DNA of 46,143 nt from the NCBI RefSeq assembly GCF_020829595.1, contig NZ_JAIVFW010000059.1, positions 1 to 46,143 on the forward strand. The letters run 5' to 3'. This stretch comes from Nostoc sp. CHAB 5844. GTDB taxonomy: Bacteria > Cyanobacteriota > Cyanobacteriia > Cyanobacteriales > Nostocaceae. The notes beneath the pieces are model-generated. The model was given only the letters and a program-made list of their open reading frames with translations, did no database searches and was not told the origin of the DNA. The translations under genes and the position numbers were made by a program. How positions within the stretch are numbered: the first letter of the stretch is position 1; every line of letters begins with the position of its first letter. This document shows, one piece after another, positions 24,927-33,959 of the stretch.

Positions 24927-26330
24927 CTACTCCCGACTCACCACTGCCTTTTTCCACCCAGATGACAAAATGCTAAACCGGAAAGTCAAGACTGTAGCCG
25001 CACTAGCTAAACCAATTGCTAACCCCCACCAAAGGCCAATAGCACCATAACCGAACCAAATTCCTAAAGCGTAACCAGTCAATAAACCAACACACCAGTA
25101 AGCAAAAATTCCAATCAACATAGGGATTCGAGTATCTTTTAGCCCTCGTAATGCACCGGCAGCGGTGACTTGTACTCCATCAACAATTTGAAAAATCGCT
25201 GCTATTGCCAGCAATTTCACTGCCAAGGCAACCACATCTTGATTATTTGGATTGTCGATGTCCAGGTAAAGAGAAACAACCAACTTCGGCACTAGCCAAA
25301 ATATTATCCCGGCGATCGCCATAGATAAAGCTCCCAGGGCAATTCCCACATATCCAGCTAGACGCATACTCTGCAAGTTTTGCTCTCCAGCTAACTGCCC
25401 GACACGTACTGTTGTCGCTAAAGAAATCCCTAGAGCAAACTGAAATGACATAGAAGCTGTTTGCAAAGCAATTTGATGGGCAGCTAGGGGTGTTGTCCCC
25501 ATTTGTCCCATAATAAACGTGACAACAGTGAACAATCCCGCTTCTACGGCAATTAATCCGCCAATGGGCAAGCCAACCTGAAAAATCTCCCAAAAAATGC
25601 GGCGATTCTGTTGGTTGAAACTGTAGTTAGATGAAAACTGAAAGGTTTTGTAAACTGCAAAGCGACGTTGACTCAATATATAAATAGCTAAGGCAATAAA
25701 CATACTCCACAGTGACAGGGTGCTTGCCCAACCAATACCAGCTAGTCCTAGGGCAGGTAAACCTAATTTGCCAAACATTAAAACATAGTTAGCTGCAATA
25801 TTTAAGAGCGTACCCAAGACAACAGTTACCATGACTAACTGCGGTTGTGAGAGGGCAGAAAGAAAGCTTTTAAGCACCGCAAAACCCAAACCGGGAATAA
25901 AACCCCACGCGATCGCTCTTAAATAAGTTTGTGCTAATGCTGCTGTATCGGCATTCTGTCCCAACAGCACCAGTAAAGCCCCTCCATGCCAAAGCAGTAT
26001 TGTAATCGGTATCCCTAACAGCAGAGATATCCCTAACCCTTGTTGCACAATCTTGCCAACTTCTTCAGGTTTTCCGGCTCCGTATGCTTCTGCCACCAAG
26101 GGACTAACAGCAGAAATAATCGCCGCAGTGATGAACAAAAAAAACGAAAAGATTGCCGCACCCAAACCTCCAGATGCGATCGTCTGACTTCCTAGCCAAC
26201 CCATCATCACTGTATCTACAAAACCAGTTGCCGATTGAGCCAGTTGTGCTGCGGCTAATGGAACAGCTAACAGCAGACATTGTTTAACTTCCAAAATCAA
26301 TCTGGAGCTGCTGGCGTTGTCATTCATCAT
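24927..26330 (-). CDS. MATE-family multidrug/Na+ antiporter
   Basis: A 467-residue membrane protein with about twelve hydrophobic helices in two similar halves, as in the MATE (NorM/DinF) family. Family features are AAQLAQSATGFVDTVMMGWL near the N terminus and SPLVAEAYGAGKPEEVGKIV in the first half, and AAHQIALQTASMSF and VRVGQLAGEQ in the second. It would export cationic compounds in exchange for Na+ or H+ across the plasma membrane; the substrate is unknown. ATG start 26330. It is transcribed away from the kinase genes, with a short tandem repeat between. Confidence 0.92.
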   Translation of the reverse strand: MMNDNASSSRLILEVKQCLLLAVPLAAAQLAQSATGFVDTVMMGWLGSQTIASGGLGAAIFSFFLFITAAIISAVSPLVAEAYGAGKPEEVGKIVQQGLGISLLLGIPITILLWHGGALLVLLGQNADTAALAQTYLRAIAWGFIPGLGFAVLKSFLSALSQPQLVMVTVVLGTLLNIAANYVLMFGKLGLPALGLAGIGWASTLSLWSMFIALAIYILSQRRFAVYKTFQFSSNYSFNQQNRRIFWEIFQVGLPIGGLIAVEAGLFTVVTFIMGQMGTTPLAAHQIALQTASMSFQFALGISLATTVRVGQLAGEQNLQSMRLAGYVGIALGALSMAIAGIIFWLVPKLVVSLYLDIDNPNNQDVVALAVKLLAIAAIFQIVDGVQVTAAGALRGLKDTRIPMLIGIFAYWCVGLLTGYALGIWFGYGAIGLWWGLAIGLASAATVLTFRFSILSSGWKKAVVSRE

Positions 26331-26387
26331 CAGATTTTAAGATTCCTTGAGGAAAGCAGAATTTATGGCAGGAGGCAGAAGAAAGTT

Positions 26388-26420
26388 AACCACCAACAGC
26401 AGTTTATGTTGTTGGTGGTT
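26388..26420 (-). terminator. Hairpin after the DUF3134 gene
   Basis: AACCACCAAC and GTTGGTGGTT form a perfect 10-bp stem with a 13-nt loop, directly after the DUF3134 stop on the minus strand. The trailing T content is modest. Confidence 0.6.
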
Positions 26421-26424
26421 CATT

Positions 26425-26649
26425 TCATTCCTCTAAATGGTCGATTTCTTCTGTTTCATATTCATTGATCAGCTCTACCACTTCCTCGTCTTCCTCATCT
26501 TCGTAATAGTTTTCCACAAATACGTAAGGTTCTAATCTTCCAGTACTAGCTAACCAATCAAGCAAAGATTGCTCTTGCTTGAGAGGAATGATAGCTGCTG
26601 GCTGATAACGGGGTTCTTCGTGGAGAGCAGGGTTAGACAGCTTAACCAT
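26425..26649 (-). CDS. DUF3134 family small acidic protein
   Basis: The 74-residue protein begins MVKLSNPALHEEPRYQPAAI, continues with PLKQEQSLLDWLASTGRL and ends in a strongly acidic tail rich in Glu and Asp. This is the cyanobacteria-specific DUF3134 pattern. Function is unknown. Single gene, own hairpin terminator, ATG start 26649. The tail may simply be disordered. Confidence 0.8.
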   Translation of the reverse strand: MVKLSNPALHEEPRYQPAAIIPLKQEQSLLDWLASTGRLEPYVFVENYYEDEEDEEVVELINEYETEEIDHLEE

Positions 26650-27063
26650 TGTGATTTACCCCCGCAGAATCTATCTGCCCCAAGTTGCTTTCTGGGATAG
26701 CAACTCGGTATGATTAACAGTTTGCTGCGTGTAATCTCAAAAGCCTCTGACTTTTGGCAGATGTTCTTCTTTCCACAGGAATGATTGTGATGTGCGATCA
26801 CTACACTAATAGTTGCAATATTGAAAAATTCCGAAGTCAGAATCAATACAGTGGCGGCTTTAAACCTCTTACTAATTTAAAATCACTACATAGAAGATTT
26901 AGTAGTTTTAAATCTATTTATCCAACAGCCAGACTTCAAATCAATTCTAAATTCTGACTCCTGCCTTCTGTTTTGATAAACACAACAACCAAGCAAAGCC
27001 TGATTGTTGTGTAAGGGTGTGGCACTTACTGTTATGCTCTGCTTAGGAAGTCAGAGCTTGGGG
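26650..27063. other. Intergenic region, 414 bp
   Basis: No gene is supported. It contains the psaM terminator hairpin (26980-27012) and AT-rich sequence. Two weak frames (26550-26846 minus, 26754-26957 plus) look like chance frames. Confidence 0.4.
26980..27012 (-). terminator. Hairpin after psaM
   Basis: ACACAACAA and TTGTTGTGT form a perfect 9-bp stem about 50 bases past the psaM stop on the minus strand, with a T-rich stretch (TTTATC) after it. It probably ends the psaM transcript. Confidence 0.6.
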
Positions 27064-27159
27064 TTACTTGTAAAGTTCTGTTGCTAAACGCCAAGCCAGA
27101 ACACCTGGAATTAGCGCCACAACTAGAGCAATGTAAACTTGGGTATCTGAGATGGGCAT
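27064..27159 (-). CDS. psaM: Photosystem I subunit XII (PsaM)
   Basis: A 31-residue single-helix protein: [20 protein letters not shown] followed by [11 protein letters not shown], a near-exact PsaM. PsaM sits at the monomer interface of the trimeric or tetrameric photosystem I in the thylakoid membrane and binds chlorophyll and carotenoid next to PsaI/PsaL. A perfect AGGAGG (27169-27174) precedes the ATG at 27157-27159 and fixes the start. The single helix covers about residues 7-27. It is monocistronic, with a hairpin terminator downstream. Confidence 0.97.
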   Translation of the reverse strand: MPISDTQVYIALVVALIPGVLAWRLATELYK

Positions 27160-27317
27160 GGTTGAAAACCTCCTAAGCTCAAATCAATTTTCGACAGTTC
27201 GTTTACTACTTTTCCTTGTTTTGCCAGTTTTGGGGAATATCTTGTTACAAGATGCAACAAAAGCCGCCATCAGTCAGTAGTCTATAGTTATCTTTCATCA
27301 TAAAAATTTATAAAAAT

Positions 27318-28562
27318 ATGGATTTGTATTTAGGAATCGACTATGGCACTTCTGGCGCACGCGGTGTGGTAATTGATGAGCAAGGGAATATGCAAACCGA
27401 GGTGCGCTATCCTGAGCAAAAGCTGACAGCTAAAGACTGGGGCAATGCCTTATGGAGCTTATTAGCAGCTATTCCTGAACAATTGCGACGAGAAATCAAA
27501 GCGATCGCCATTAACGGTACTTCTTCCACTGTTTTGCTGTGCGATGCAGCTGGTGAGCCTGTAGATGCACCTTTACTTTACAACGATGCGCGGGGAGCAG
27601 TTGTACTAGAGCAGTTGCGGAAAGTTGCACCACCTAACCATACGGTATTAAGTGCTACATCTAGTCTTGCCAAACTTATGTGGATGTTACAGCAATCATT
27701 TTTGCCAGAAGCTAGATATTTTCTGCATCAGGCGGATTGGTTAGCATTTTTGATGCATGGGAAATTGGGTATAAGCGATTACCACAATGCTTTAAAGCTA
27801 GGTTATGACGTGGAAGCTTTGAAATATCCAGAATGGTTGGAGAAGCTAGAAATACCTATTCAGTTACCTCAAGTTTTACCACCAGGGACTCCCATAGCCG
27901 AAATCCGCCGCGATGTGGCGATTAAATTTCGTTTTCGCCATGATTGCTTAGTATGTGCAGGTACAACTGATAGTATCGCCGCTTTTATTGCCAGTGGTGC
28001 AAAATCTCCAGGGGAGGCGGTGACATCTCTTGGTTCAACCTTGGTACTCAAATTATTAAGTCGTACCCGTGTAGAAGATGCACGATATGGTATTTACAGT
28101 CATCGTTTCGGTGATTTGTGGCTGACTGGCGGTGCTTCTAATACTGGTGGTGCAGTGTTGCGGGAATTTTTTCCGAATGCAGAGTTAGAAAGTTTGAGTC
28201 GTGAGATTGATCCGGCAAAAGCCAGCGACTTAGATTATTATCCTTTGTTGAAAGCAGGCGATCGCTTTCCCATTAACGACCCCAATTTACCACCACGATT
28301 GACACCACGCCCAGATGAACCAAGGGAATTTTTACACGGTTTGCTAGAAAGTATTGCCCGTATAGAAGCACGAGGTTATGAATTACTGCAAAACTTGGGT
28401 GCAGAACAGGTGCAATATGTGTATACAGCAGGCGGTGGTGCGGCAAATTCGACTTGGACTGCTATTCGTCAACGGCATTTAAAAGTGCCTGTAGTTGCGT
28501 CAGTCAACACCGAAGCCGCTTATGGCACAGCAATTTTAGCTAAAACAAATGAGTTTATTTAA
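27318..28562 (+). CDS. FGGY-family sugar kinase, D-ribulokinase-like
   Basis: MDLYLGIDYGTSGARGVVID is the FGGY/actin-like phosphate-1 loop. AINGTSSTVLLCD, CAGTTDSIAAFIASGA and the C-terminal YTAGGGAANSTW (adenosine/phosphate) complete the ATPase fold, and LYNDARG carries substrate-contacting residues. At 414 residues it is shorter than bacterial xylulokinases and fits the cyanobacterial and plant XK-1-like group, whose Synechococcus member was shown to prefer D-ribulose. It would phosphorylate a pentulose, probably for salvage into the Calvin cycle. ATG start 27318. Confidence 0.85.
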   Translation: MDLYLGIDYGTSGARGVVIDEQGNMQTEVRYPEQKLTAKDWGNALWSLLAAIPEQLRREIKAIAINGTSSTVLLCDAAGEPVDAPLLYNDARGAVVLEQLRKVAPPNHTVLSATSSLAKLMWMLQQSFLPEARYFLHQADWLAFLMHGKLGISDYHNALKLGYDVEALKYPEWLEKLEIPIQLPQVLPPGTPIAEIRRDVAIKFRFRHDCLVCAGTTDSIAAFIASGAKSPGEAVTSLGSTLVLKLLSRTRVEDARYGIYSHRFGDLWLTGGASNTGGAVLREFFPNAELESLSREIDPAKASDLDYYPLLKAGDRFPINDPNLPPRLTPRPDEPREFLHGLLESIARIEARGYELLQNLGAEQVQYVYTAGGGAANSTWTAIRQRHLKVPVVASVNTEAAYGTAILAKTNEFI

Positions 28563-28660
28563 TTTTGTTGAAAAATGTATATTTTTAACAATTAAGATTT
28601 TATTTAAACGTATATAAATTAAAAATTTTAATTAATTTAGAAAATTTAAGTGTGCATTAA

Positions 28661-29182
28661 ATGATGAATATAAAAGGATTAAAAACCATACTAACAACTG
28701 TCTTCATTTTTGGCTCTGCATTTTCAACAAAAGCATTAGCTGATCCAGTTTTAGTAAATTTTCCGGCTACTCCCACTCCTCCAACAATCGCTATTCCTAG
28801 TGGTGGTTTCACAATAGGTCAAACTTTTCAATTCAACCATATTTGGGATAACACCTGGGATAGACCAGTACAGGTAACATTGGGTTTCAATTTAATTGAG
28901 GACGATCCAGTTTTTAGTGAGGTGTTTCCTTTTCAGTCAACTTTCGTCATCCCAGCCAACACAAATAACTTCTCCGTAACTAGCAATCCCACACTGACAG
29001 CAGCCCAACTCAACTCAGCAAATGATTTTCCTGAATTCGATCAATTAGAGTTTAGTCTTCAACGGGGTACGTTTACTTTTACCCATGTTCCTGAACCAAC
29101 AACAATTCTCAGTTCAGTTGTCGCATTAGGATTTGGGATAGCTACTAAAAAACTGAAGTCAAAAAAACAAAAGTTGAATTAA
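28661..29182 (+). CDS. Secreted PEP-CTERM protein
   Basis: The first ~27 residues form a Sec signal peptide (TILTTVFIFGSAFSTKALAD). The mature part is a beta-rich domain with no recognised family. The C terminus is a PEP-CTERM sorting signal: VPEPTTILSSVVALGFG plus a basic KKLKSKK tail. In bacteria with exosortase the PEP motif is cut and the protein is passed to the envelope or exopolysaccharide matrix. No exosortase gene is in the window. An intrinsic terminator lies ~85 bp downstream. Start: two ATGs in tandem at 28661. Confidence 0.8.
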   Translation: MMNIKGLKTILTTVFIFGSAFSTKALADPVLVNFPATPTPPTIAIPSGGFTIGQTFQFNHIWDNTWDRPVQVTLGFNLIEDDPVFSEVFPFQSTFVIPANTNNFSVTSNPTLTAAQLNSANDFPEFDQLEFSLQRGTFTFTHVPEPTTILSSVVALGFGIATKKLKSKKQKLN

Positions 29183-29265
29183 CAGCAAAGTCCCAAAAGA
29201 TTGTCAGCGATTCGGTTCTCTCAGCCTTTTCAAAGAAAAACTACAGAACTATTCACCTTACATAC

Positions 29266-29295
29266 ACGCAGGGGATATCCGCTCCTGCGTTTTTA
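29266..29295 (+). terminator. Intrinsic terminator after the PEP-CTERM gene
   Basis: ACGCAGG and CCTGCGT make a 7-bp stem enclosing the inner palindrome GGATATCC, followed by TTTTA. It fits termination of the PEP-CTERM transcript. Confidence 0.65.
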
Positions 29296-29429
29296 TATTG
29301 AGAAAACTTTACATAAAAAAACAAGAGTGTCTGTGTTTTTTCGGAATTTTTTGGGAATGCTAATGAGGAAGCAATTTCCAGCATCCGAGATTGCTTTTTG
29401 AAGCAGTATCAAACTTTTACAGGATTTTT

Positions 29430-29903
29430 ATGTCTAGACGTTTGCCTAGAGGCCGTAGCGCCAGTTCAGTTGCTTTAGAACCAGAAGTTGCGATCGCTAT
29501 TATCGGACTATTTTCCGCAGCAGCTGATGGTGAAGGCATTACCTCAACAGAACAATACGCGTTGAGTGAAATGCTGGGCGAAATTGGCCAATTTGAAGAT
29601 TACTCTGAAGAAGACTTTGAAGAGTTAGGCGAAAAAGTAGCCATCCTCATAGAAGAAGAAGATCCAGAAGAATTAGTTGCCCAAGCAGTTAATTCCTTAC
29701 CCAACAGAGGTTATCGTGAAGCCGCATACATCACCGCTATTTTGGTGGTAGGCATCGATGAAGAAGTACCTGATAGCGAACAAGATTATATTTCTGAGTT
29801 GCAAGAAGCCTTGAATATTTCCAACGAACGCGCACAAGAACTGATAGATGAAGTTTTTGGAGTAGAGGAAGACGAAGAATGTGAAGATGACGAAGAGGAA
29901 TAG
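29430..29903 (+). CDS. TerB-like acidic protein
   Basis: From ATG 29430 (MSRRLPRGRSASSVALEPEV) the 157-residue product has helical segments such as IAIIGLFSAAADGEGITSTE and YALSEMLGEIG, with the acidic-helix pattern of TerB-like domains (DGE motif near the start of the domain). TerB-like proteins accompany tellurite-resistance and stress systems, but many cyanobacterial ones stand alone with unknown function. The tail is rich in Glu/Asp (EEDEECEDDEEE). The longer frame from 29391 lacks family sequence. No other ter gene is nearby. Confidence 0.65.
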   Translation: MSRRLPRGRSASSVALEPEVAIAIIGLFSAAADGEGITSTEQYALSEMLGEIGQFEDYSEEDFEELGEKVAILIEEEDPEELVAQAVNSLPNRGYREAAYITAILVVGIDEEVPDSEQDYISELQEALNISNERAQELIDEVFGVEEDEECEDDEEE

Positions 29904-29940
29904 TTGTTCGTCTTACTGAATTTTTAATATTACTGGGAAT

Positions 29941-29960
29941 GGGTTAGCGATCGCTAACCC
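29941..29960. terminator. 20-bp perfect palindrome between convergent genes
   Basis: GGGTTAGCGATCGCTAACCC is fully self-complementary and centred on the HIP1 octamer GCGATCGC. It lies between the TerB-like gene (plus) and the exported protein (minus), so as RNA it would form a tight hairpin for either. No T-tract follows. Confidence 0.5.
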
Positions 29961-30025
29961 ACCCGAAAACAAAGTTAAAATCCTATCATCCACTATCTTC
30001 AGGGTGCTTGCTACCTTTTTTTCGA

Positions 30026-30517
30026 CTATTGCGTTACAGCTGGTTTAGAACGCTGCTGCTGGTAAAAACCAACAACTTTCTTGACATAAGCAGCAGTAAA
30101 ACCACCATTGCAACCTGTATAATTGCCAGTCATCCACCAACAAGCTACACCACTTACAGCCAAAGTTTCATTATTTTTGGTGGCACGTAAGTGTTTGTCT
30201 AACTCCCGACGCGTGATGCAAGAAACAACTTGGCGTGCAGTCGCAGGACTATTTTCAAATTGCGTTGGTGAGAGTTCTTTTTTAAGGCAAAATTTCGACC
30301 AAGCTTTGACAGTACCAGGTTGGACTTGCCAATCACTATAAAGCCCATCGTTGACTTTACCAGTTTGGGGTGCAGCCCGTCGCAGTGCTTCTACCATTGC
30401 TGCTACTTGAGTATCAGAAACAGACTGTTGTGCTTGAACAGCTAATGAAGTCAGTCCAAAACTGAAACTGGCAAGTAATGTACTAATTAATAATCGCATC
30501 AACTTTCTCCTCATCAC
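30026..30517 (-). CDS. Exported hypothetical protein
   Basis: The N terminus is basic then hydrophobic (MRRKLMRLLISTLLASFSFG), ending AVQAQQ, a good Sec signal peptide with an AxA cleavage site. The ~130-residue mature domain contains SDTQVAAMVEALRRAAPQTG, FCLKKELSPTQFEN, VSCITRRELDKHL and GVACWWMTGNYTGCNGGFT, with four cysteines that could form two disulfides. It looks like a conserved cyanobacterial periplasmic protein, but I know no name or function. Start: ATG 30517 or the next Met. It diverges from the Ssl1498-family gene. Confidence 0.7.
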   Translation of the reverse strand: MMRRKLMRLLISTLLASFSFGLTSLAVQAQQSVSDTQVAAMVEALRRAAPQTGKVNDGLYSDWQVQPGTVKAWSKFCLKKELSPTQFENSPATARQVVSCITRRELDKHLRATKNNETLAVSGVACWWMTGNYTGCNGGFTAAYVKKVVGFYQQQRSKPAVTQ

Positions 30518-30634
30518 TCTGGACTTAAGTTTAAGACCAAAATGTAGGATAGTACATTTTCACGACATCACCTCAAACTCATCTTTGATAAGTCAACTTT
30601 ATGAAAGCTATCAAACTTTTTTTGTCAAGCCCAG

Positions 30635-30663
30635 TTGACAGTTTGTAACAATTCTGTTAAATT
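30635..30663 (+). promoter_or_regulatory. Sigma70-type promoter for the Ssl1498-family gene
   Basis: TTGACA (30635-30640), a 17-bp spacer and TAAATT (30658-30663) make a good -35/-10 pair. Transcription would begin near 30670, about 28 bases before the ATG. Confidence 0.55.
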
Positions 30664-30697
30664 TATTTACATAAGTTAACAAACAAGGAAAAAAACT

Positions 30698-30868
30698 ATG
30701 TATACCACTGTTAATGAAGACGGCGTTCTGAACAACTACGCAACTGAACCCCAAATGTACTACTCTGAGTACCCAGCAATTTGGGAACAGCGCCGCTACG
30801 TTATCCAAGGCGCAGTAGCAACTGTACTTGTAACAGCTTTAGTTTTGTTTGCTGTTGTTGTTAGCTAA
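30698..30868 (+). CDS. Ssl1498-family light-harvesting-like protein
   Basis: A 56-residue protein: MYTTVNEDGVLNNYATEPQM, then YYSEYPAIWEQRRYVIQGAV and one hydrophobic helix (ATVLVTALVLFAVVVS). This matches the cyanobacterial Ssl1498 family, called light-harvesting-like although it lacks the ExxNxR chlorophyll-binding signature of Hlips. It should be a single-pass thylakoid protein. It is flanked by a promoter and an intrinsic terminator, so it is a compact stand-alone unit. The leader AAGGAAAAAAAC provides the ribosome site. Confidence 0.85.
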   Translation: MYTTVNEDGVLNNYATEPQMYYSEYPAIWEQRRYVIQGAVATVLVTALVLFAVVVS

Positions 30869-30923
30869 GATTTTTTGACTTCGGTATCGGCATCTCCCAT
30901 CGACATTTAGATTTCTCCTTTTA

Positions 30924-30950
30924 CCTCGGTGAGTTTCACCGGGGTTTTTT
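30924..30950 (+). terminator. Intrinsic terminator of the Ssl1498-family gene
   Basis: CCTCGGTGA and TCACCGGGG pair in a 9-bp stem (one G-T) with a 3-nt loop followed by TTTTTT. This is a textbook rho-independent terminator 55 bases after the stop. Confidence 0.85.
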
Positions 30951-30978
30951 GTTGCGAGAAACCTATTCACTGCCAAGA

Positions 30979-31551
30979 CTATGGAAAAATTCGACTCAAA
31001 TCCAAGACGGCATTTTCAAAGCCAGGAATTGCAACTGACTGATGCGCTAAAGAAATCTGCTTGCTGAGATAGTTAAATTTACCTTGAGCATTTTGATATG
31101 GTTGAGTGTAACGCTCAAGCTGACGAGCGTTTAAATTGACAATCCAATAATCAGAAATTCTGGCTTCTGCGTAGATTTCTAGTTTTGTTGTTTGGTCGTA
31201 ATCTAAAGTTTTGTCAGAAATTTCAATTACTAAAAAAATATCTTCGGGATAGGGATGATGCGCGAGATAATCTTCATCAATTCCGCGTGCGATCGCTACA
31301 TCTGGTTGCGGTTCACTTTGATTTGGCAAAGTAATTGGATCTTGTCCCCGAATAACTGCGCGATCGCCTAAGAGTCGATCCAGTTGCCGACATAAGATAG
31401 AACCACAGACAGTGTGAGGTGTTCCCTTGGCTACCATTTGGATCAATTCTCCACGAATTAATTCAATGCGATCGCCCTCCTGCAAGAATCCTAGTTCAAT
31501 CAGCCGATGATACTCATCAATAGAGAATCGCTTGGTTGTCACAACATTCAT
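30979..31551 (-). CDS. Uma2/DUF820 family PD-(D/E)XK protein
   Basis: The 190-residue protein has the Uma2 layout: RFSIDEYHRLIELGFLQEGD, RIELIRGELIQM, PDVAIARG (Asp), IFLVIEISDKTLDYD and KLEIYAEARISDYWIVNL. The Asp...Glu-x-Ser/Lys arrangement is the restriction-endonuclease-like core. These genes are hugely amplified in filamentous cyanobacteria. Their function is unproven; they are called putative endonucleases. ATG start 31551. A second, diverged family member is at 45223-45969. Confidence 0.88.
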   Translation of the reverse strand: MNVVTTKRFSIDEYHRLIELGFLQEGDRIELIRGELIQMVAKGTPHTVCGSILCRQLDRLLGDRAVIRGQDPITLPNQSEPQPDVAIARGIDEDYLAHHPYPEDIFLVIEISDKTLDYDQTTKLEIYAEARISDYWIVNLNARQLERYTQPYQNAQGKFNYLSKQISLAHQSVAIPGFENAVLDLSRIFP

Positions 31552-31593
31552 CGCACATCACTGATTTTAGTTTTACTTGTACCCTACCTCAGA

Positions 31594-32772
31594 TTAAACA
31601 GACTGCGAACTCAAAGCTTCAAACTGCTGCCAGCACAGGTACAAAGCACGAGGCACATGAAAACATCCCTTCCATTTGCCACCTTTAAGATTTAATAGCA
31701 CTTCCCCACGGCGATTTAGGTAGCCAAACCACTCACCATATTCGGGATCTGCAAAGTACTTCCAGGCGTAATCGTGCATTTTTTGATACCATTCCCAACA
31801 GGCTTCACGTTTAGTCAGGCGATAGCCCATTGCTAATGCAACTAAAGACTCTAAATGTACCCACCATAACTTTTGATCCCATTCCAATTGTTGTGGCGGA
31901 TGTCCATCTGCGTCCATAAAGTAATACAAGCCACCGTATTCTTGATCCCAGGCAAAATTCAAGATATTTAGTACCACATCAACAGCTTGATTAATCGTTT
32001 GACTATCATTTTTCCGGCAGGCGATGTCCATAATAAACCACATGGCTTCGATACCGTGACCAGGGTTAATTAACCGTCCCTCAAAACAATCCATGTGGGA
32101 ACCATCAGGGGCAACATTTTCGTACATCAGTCCTCGTTCTTGGGCAAGAAAATCACTCATCACTTCCTGAACAGTTGTAGCCAAAACACTCTCCAAAGTT
32201 TCACTCGGTAGTAACCATTCCATTTCCAGAGTCAGGTTGGCTAAAATCATCGGCACAGCCAAAGCTTTCATCGGGCGTGTGCCAGGATAAGTTTTGGTGT
32301 ATTTACCTTTAGGATGATCTTTGCGGCGCAAAACATTGTTGTATGCTTGCATAGCCACATCTTTCGCCCACTCTTCACCAGAAGCTAAAGCATATTGGCT
32401 AAATGCCATCGCCGCAAAACAATCAGAAAAAATATTGTAAGGCTGTACAAGTGGCTGACCTTCACGGGTGAGGGCAAAATACCAATTTCCTTCGGCATCT
32501 CTGCCATGTTGGGCGAGAAACTTAGCGCCGTTACTGGCGATTTTGAGCCAGTTTTCCCGTTTTTCTAGCTGGTTGCACAGCATAGAAAAAGTCCAGACTT
32601 GGCGGTTTTGCAACCAGATAAATTTGTCAGTATCGTAAACTTGTCCTTCACGATTCAAGCAGGTGAAGTAACCGCCTTCCGAGTCCAAGGAGTGCTGTTC
32701 CCAAAATGGGAGTACGTCATTGAGGAGTGCGTTTTTGTAAAGTTCCGCCAGTTCTTTCAAGTCGTACCCCAT
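31594..32772 (-). CDS. N-acylglucosamine 2-epimerase
   Basis: An (alpha/alpha)6-barrel enzyme of 392 residues that interconverts N-acetylglucosamine and N-acetylmannosamine. Characteristic stretches are [40 protein letters not shown], the catalytic-His regions [14 protein letters not shown] and [20 protein letters not shown], and the C-terminal [14 protein letters not shown]. The Anabaena enzyme of this type is well studied biochemically and needs ATP as activator. No sialic-acid or NagA-type partner is adjacent; nagB lies 14 kb away. ATG start 32772. Confidence 0.93.
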   Translation of the reverse strand: MGYDLKELAELYKNALLNDVLPFWEQHSLDSEGGYFTCLNREGQVYDTDKFIWLQNRQVWTFSMLCNQLEKRENWLKIASNGAKFLAQHGRDAEGNWYFALTREGQPLVQPYNIFSDCFAAMAFSQYALASGEEWAKDVAMQAYNNVLRRKDHPKGKYTKTYPGTRPMKALAVPMILANLTLEMEWLLPSETLESVLATTVQEVMSDFLAQERGLMYENVAPDGSHMDCFEGRLINPGHGIEAMWFIMDIACRKNDSQTINQAVDVVLNILNFAWDQEYGGLYYFMDADGHPPQQLEWDQKLWWVHLESLVALAMGYRLTKREACWEWYQKMHDYAWKYFADPEYGEWFGYLNRRGEVLLNLKGGKWKGCFHVPRALYLCWQQFEALSSQSV

Positions 32773-33040
32773 AAATTCCTACTTTTGTATCAACACCAAC
32801 AGGGTTAATTATCACTTAATACGGTTAGTTACGCAGTGAGACTAAAAATCAAAGGATGATACCAATTTCCGAAAATAATGAGACAAGGGGTTTAGAGGTA
32901 TAGGAGTGTGTAGATGAACAAAACCCTTACACCCATACACTAAGCTGTTGATTTTGAAGCTGCGGGACGAAGAAAAGTTCATGCAACTTCTTTGTCGAAT
33001 GTATATTCGGTAATGGCTTATAACAGTCGCATTATTAAGC

Positions 33041-33835
33041 TTATAAAGCTTTATCCCACTCTAATTGATGAGCTAAATCATACTTGATAAAATCTTCGTC
33101 CTTAGCTTTATCACTCTTACCAAACACACCTAAACTGTAAGGATTATCTTGCATACGTTGTGTGACTTGCTCTTTTTCAAATCCTATTACTTCCTCTCTC
33201 GGTTTATCGGGTTTAAAAAAGTCTACAACTAAGACAGTTCTATCATAATTGGTGTAATTGTGAGGACAGTGTGGATAGCTGTGATCTAATATTAAGAATT
33301 TTCCTTCATACCAATAAAGCTGTTCATGACATATTTTCATAGCCACATCACCCTCTGGCACAATCAATCCTAAATAACCTCGATTCATGTGTGGGTTATA
33401 GTTTATATGCAGCTTGATATCTAAGCCTGGATGAAATGTACCAAAATAAACATTTCTCAGGATGTTATCATCGCTAAAGTTAACTTTATCTATGGCATTA
33501 GCCAAATTTGTAAAATATTTATTTCTTAAGGCTAATGCTTTTTTTGATGCCTCATCTATTCCATAATTTGGATATTGTATTTGATGTAATTGAATATATT
33601 CTTCAATAAATAAACCTTGGAATAAAATCCCAAACGCACTATATTTTGAATTACCTTTGGTTTTAATTGTTTTACTTTTAGGACCTAAAACATCGTAAGC
33701 AAATTTTAACTCCTCATTTGATGCTTGCTGAAGAAAGTTAGTAAACTCATCTCTAATTCCTTGCCAGTGTTCTTGAAGACTTTTGAGAAAAGGAAATTGT
33801 TCTGGGTTGAGATGATACTCATTAAAATTTTCCAT
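33041..33835 (-). CDS. Aspartyl/asparaginyl beta-hydroxylase-like Fe(II) oxygenase
   Basis: The 264-residue protein has the AspH cupin core: IKLHINYNPHMNRGYLGLIV aligns with the AspH motif that provides the first iron His and the 2-oxoglutarate Arg, and ILDHSYPHCPHNYTNYDRTV with the second His and Arg. All four key residues are present, so it can be catalytic, although AspH itself uses only two His. There is no membrane anchor, unlike animal AspH, so it is cytosolic. The substrate is unknown; a small molecule or a peptide are both possible. It diverges from the amidohydrolase gene with a 124-bp gap and probably shares regulation with it. Confidence 0.8.
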   Translation of the reverse strand: MENFNEYHLNPEQFPFLKSLQEHWQGIRDEFTNFLQQASNEELKFAYDVLGPKSKTIKTKGNSKYSAFGILFQGLFIEEYIQLHQIQYPNYGIDEASKKALALRNKYFTNLANAIDKVNFSDDNILRNVYFGTFHPGLDIKLHINYNPHMNRGYLGLIVPEGDVAMKICHEQLYWYEGKFLILDHSYPHCPHNYTNYDRTVLVVDFFKPDKPREEVIGFEKEQVTQRMQDNPYSLGVFGKSDKAKDEDFIKYDLAHQLEWDKAL

Positions 33836-33959
33836 TGTTTTTATCCTAAAGATGATTGAATAAAAAACTGTTACATAATAATGGGTTTGAGCTTGGGTTC
33901 CGGTACGATGTTGGAATTCCTGGTTATACCAGAACTTTAGCTTCTGTACTCATTCTAGT

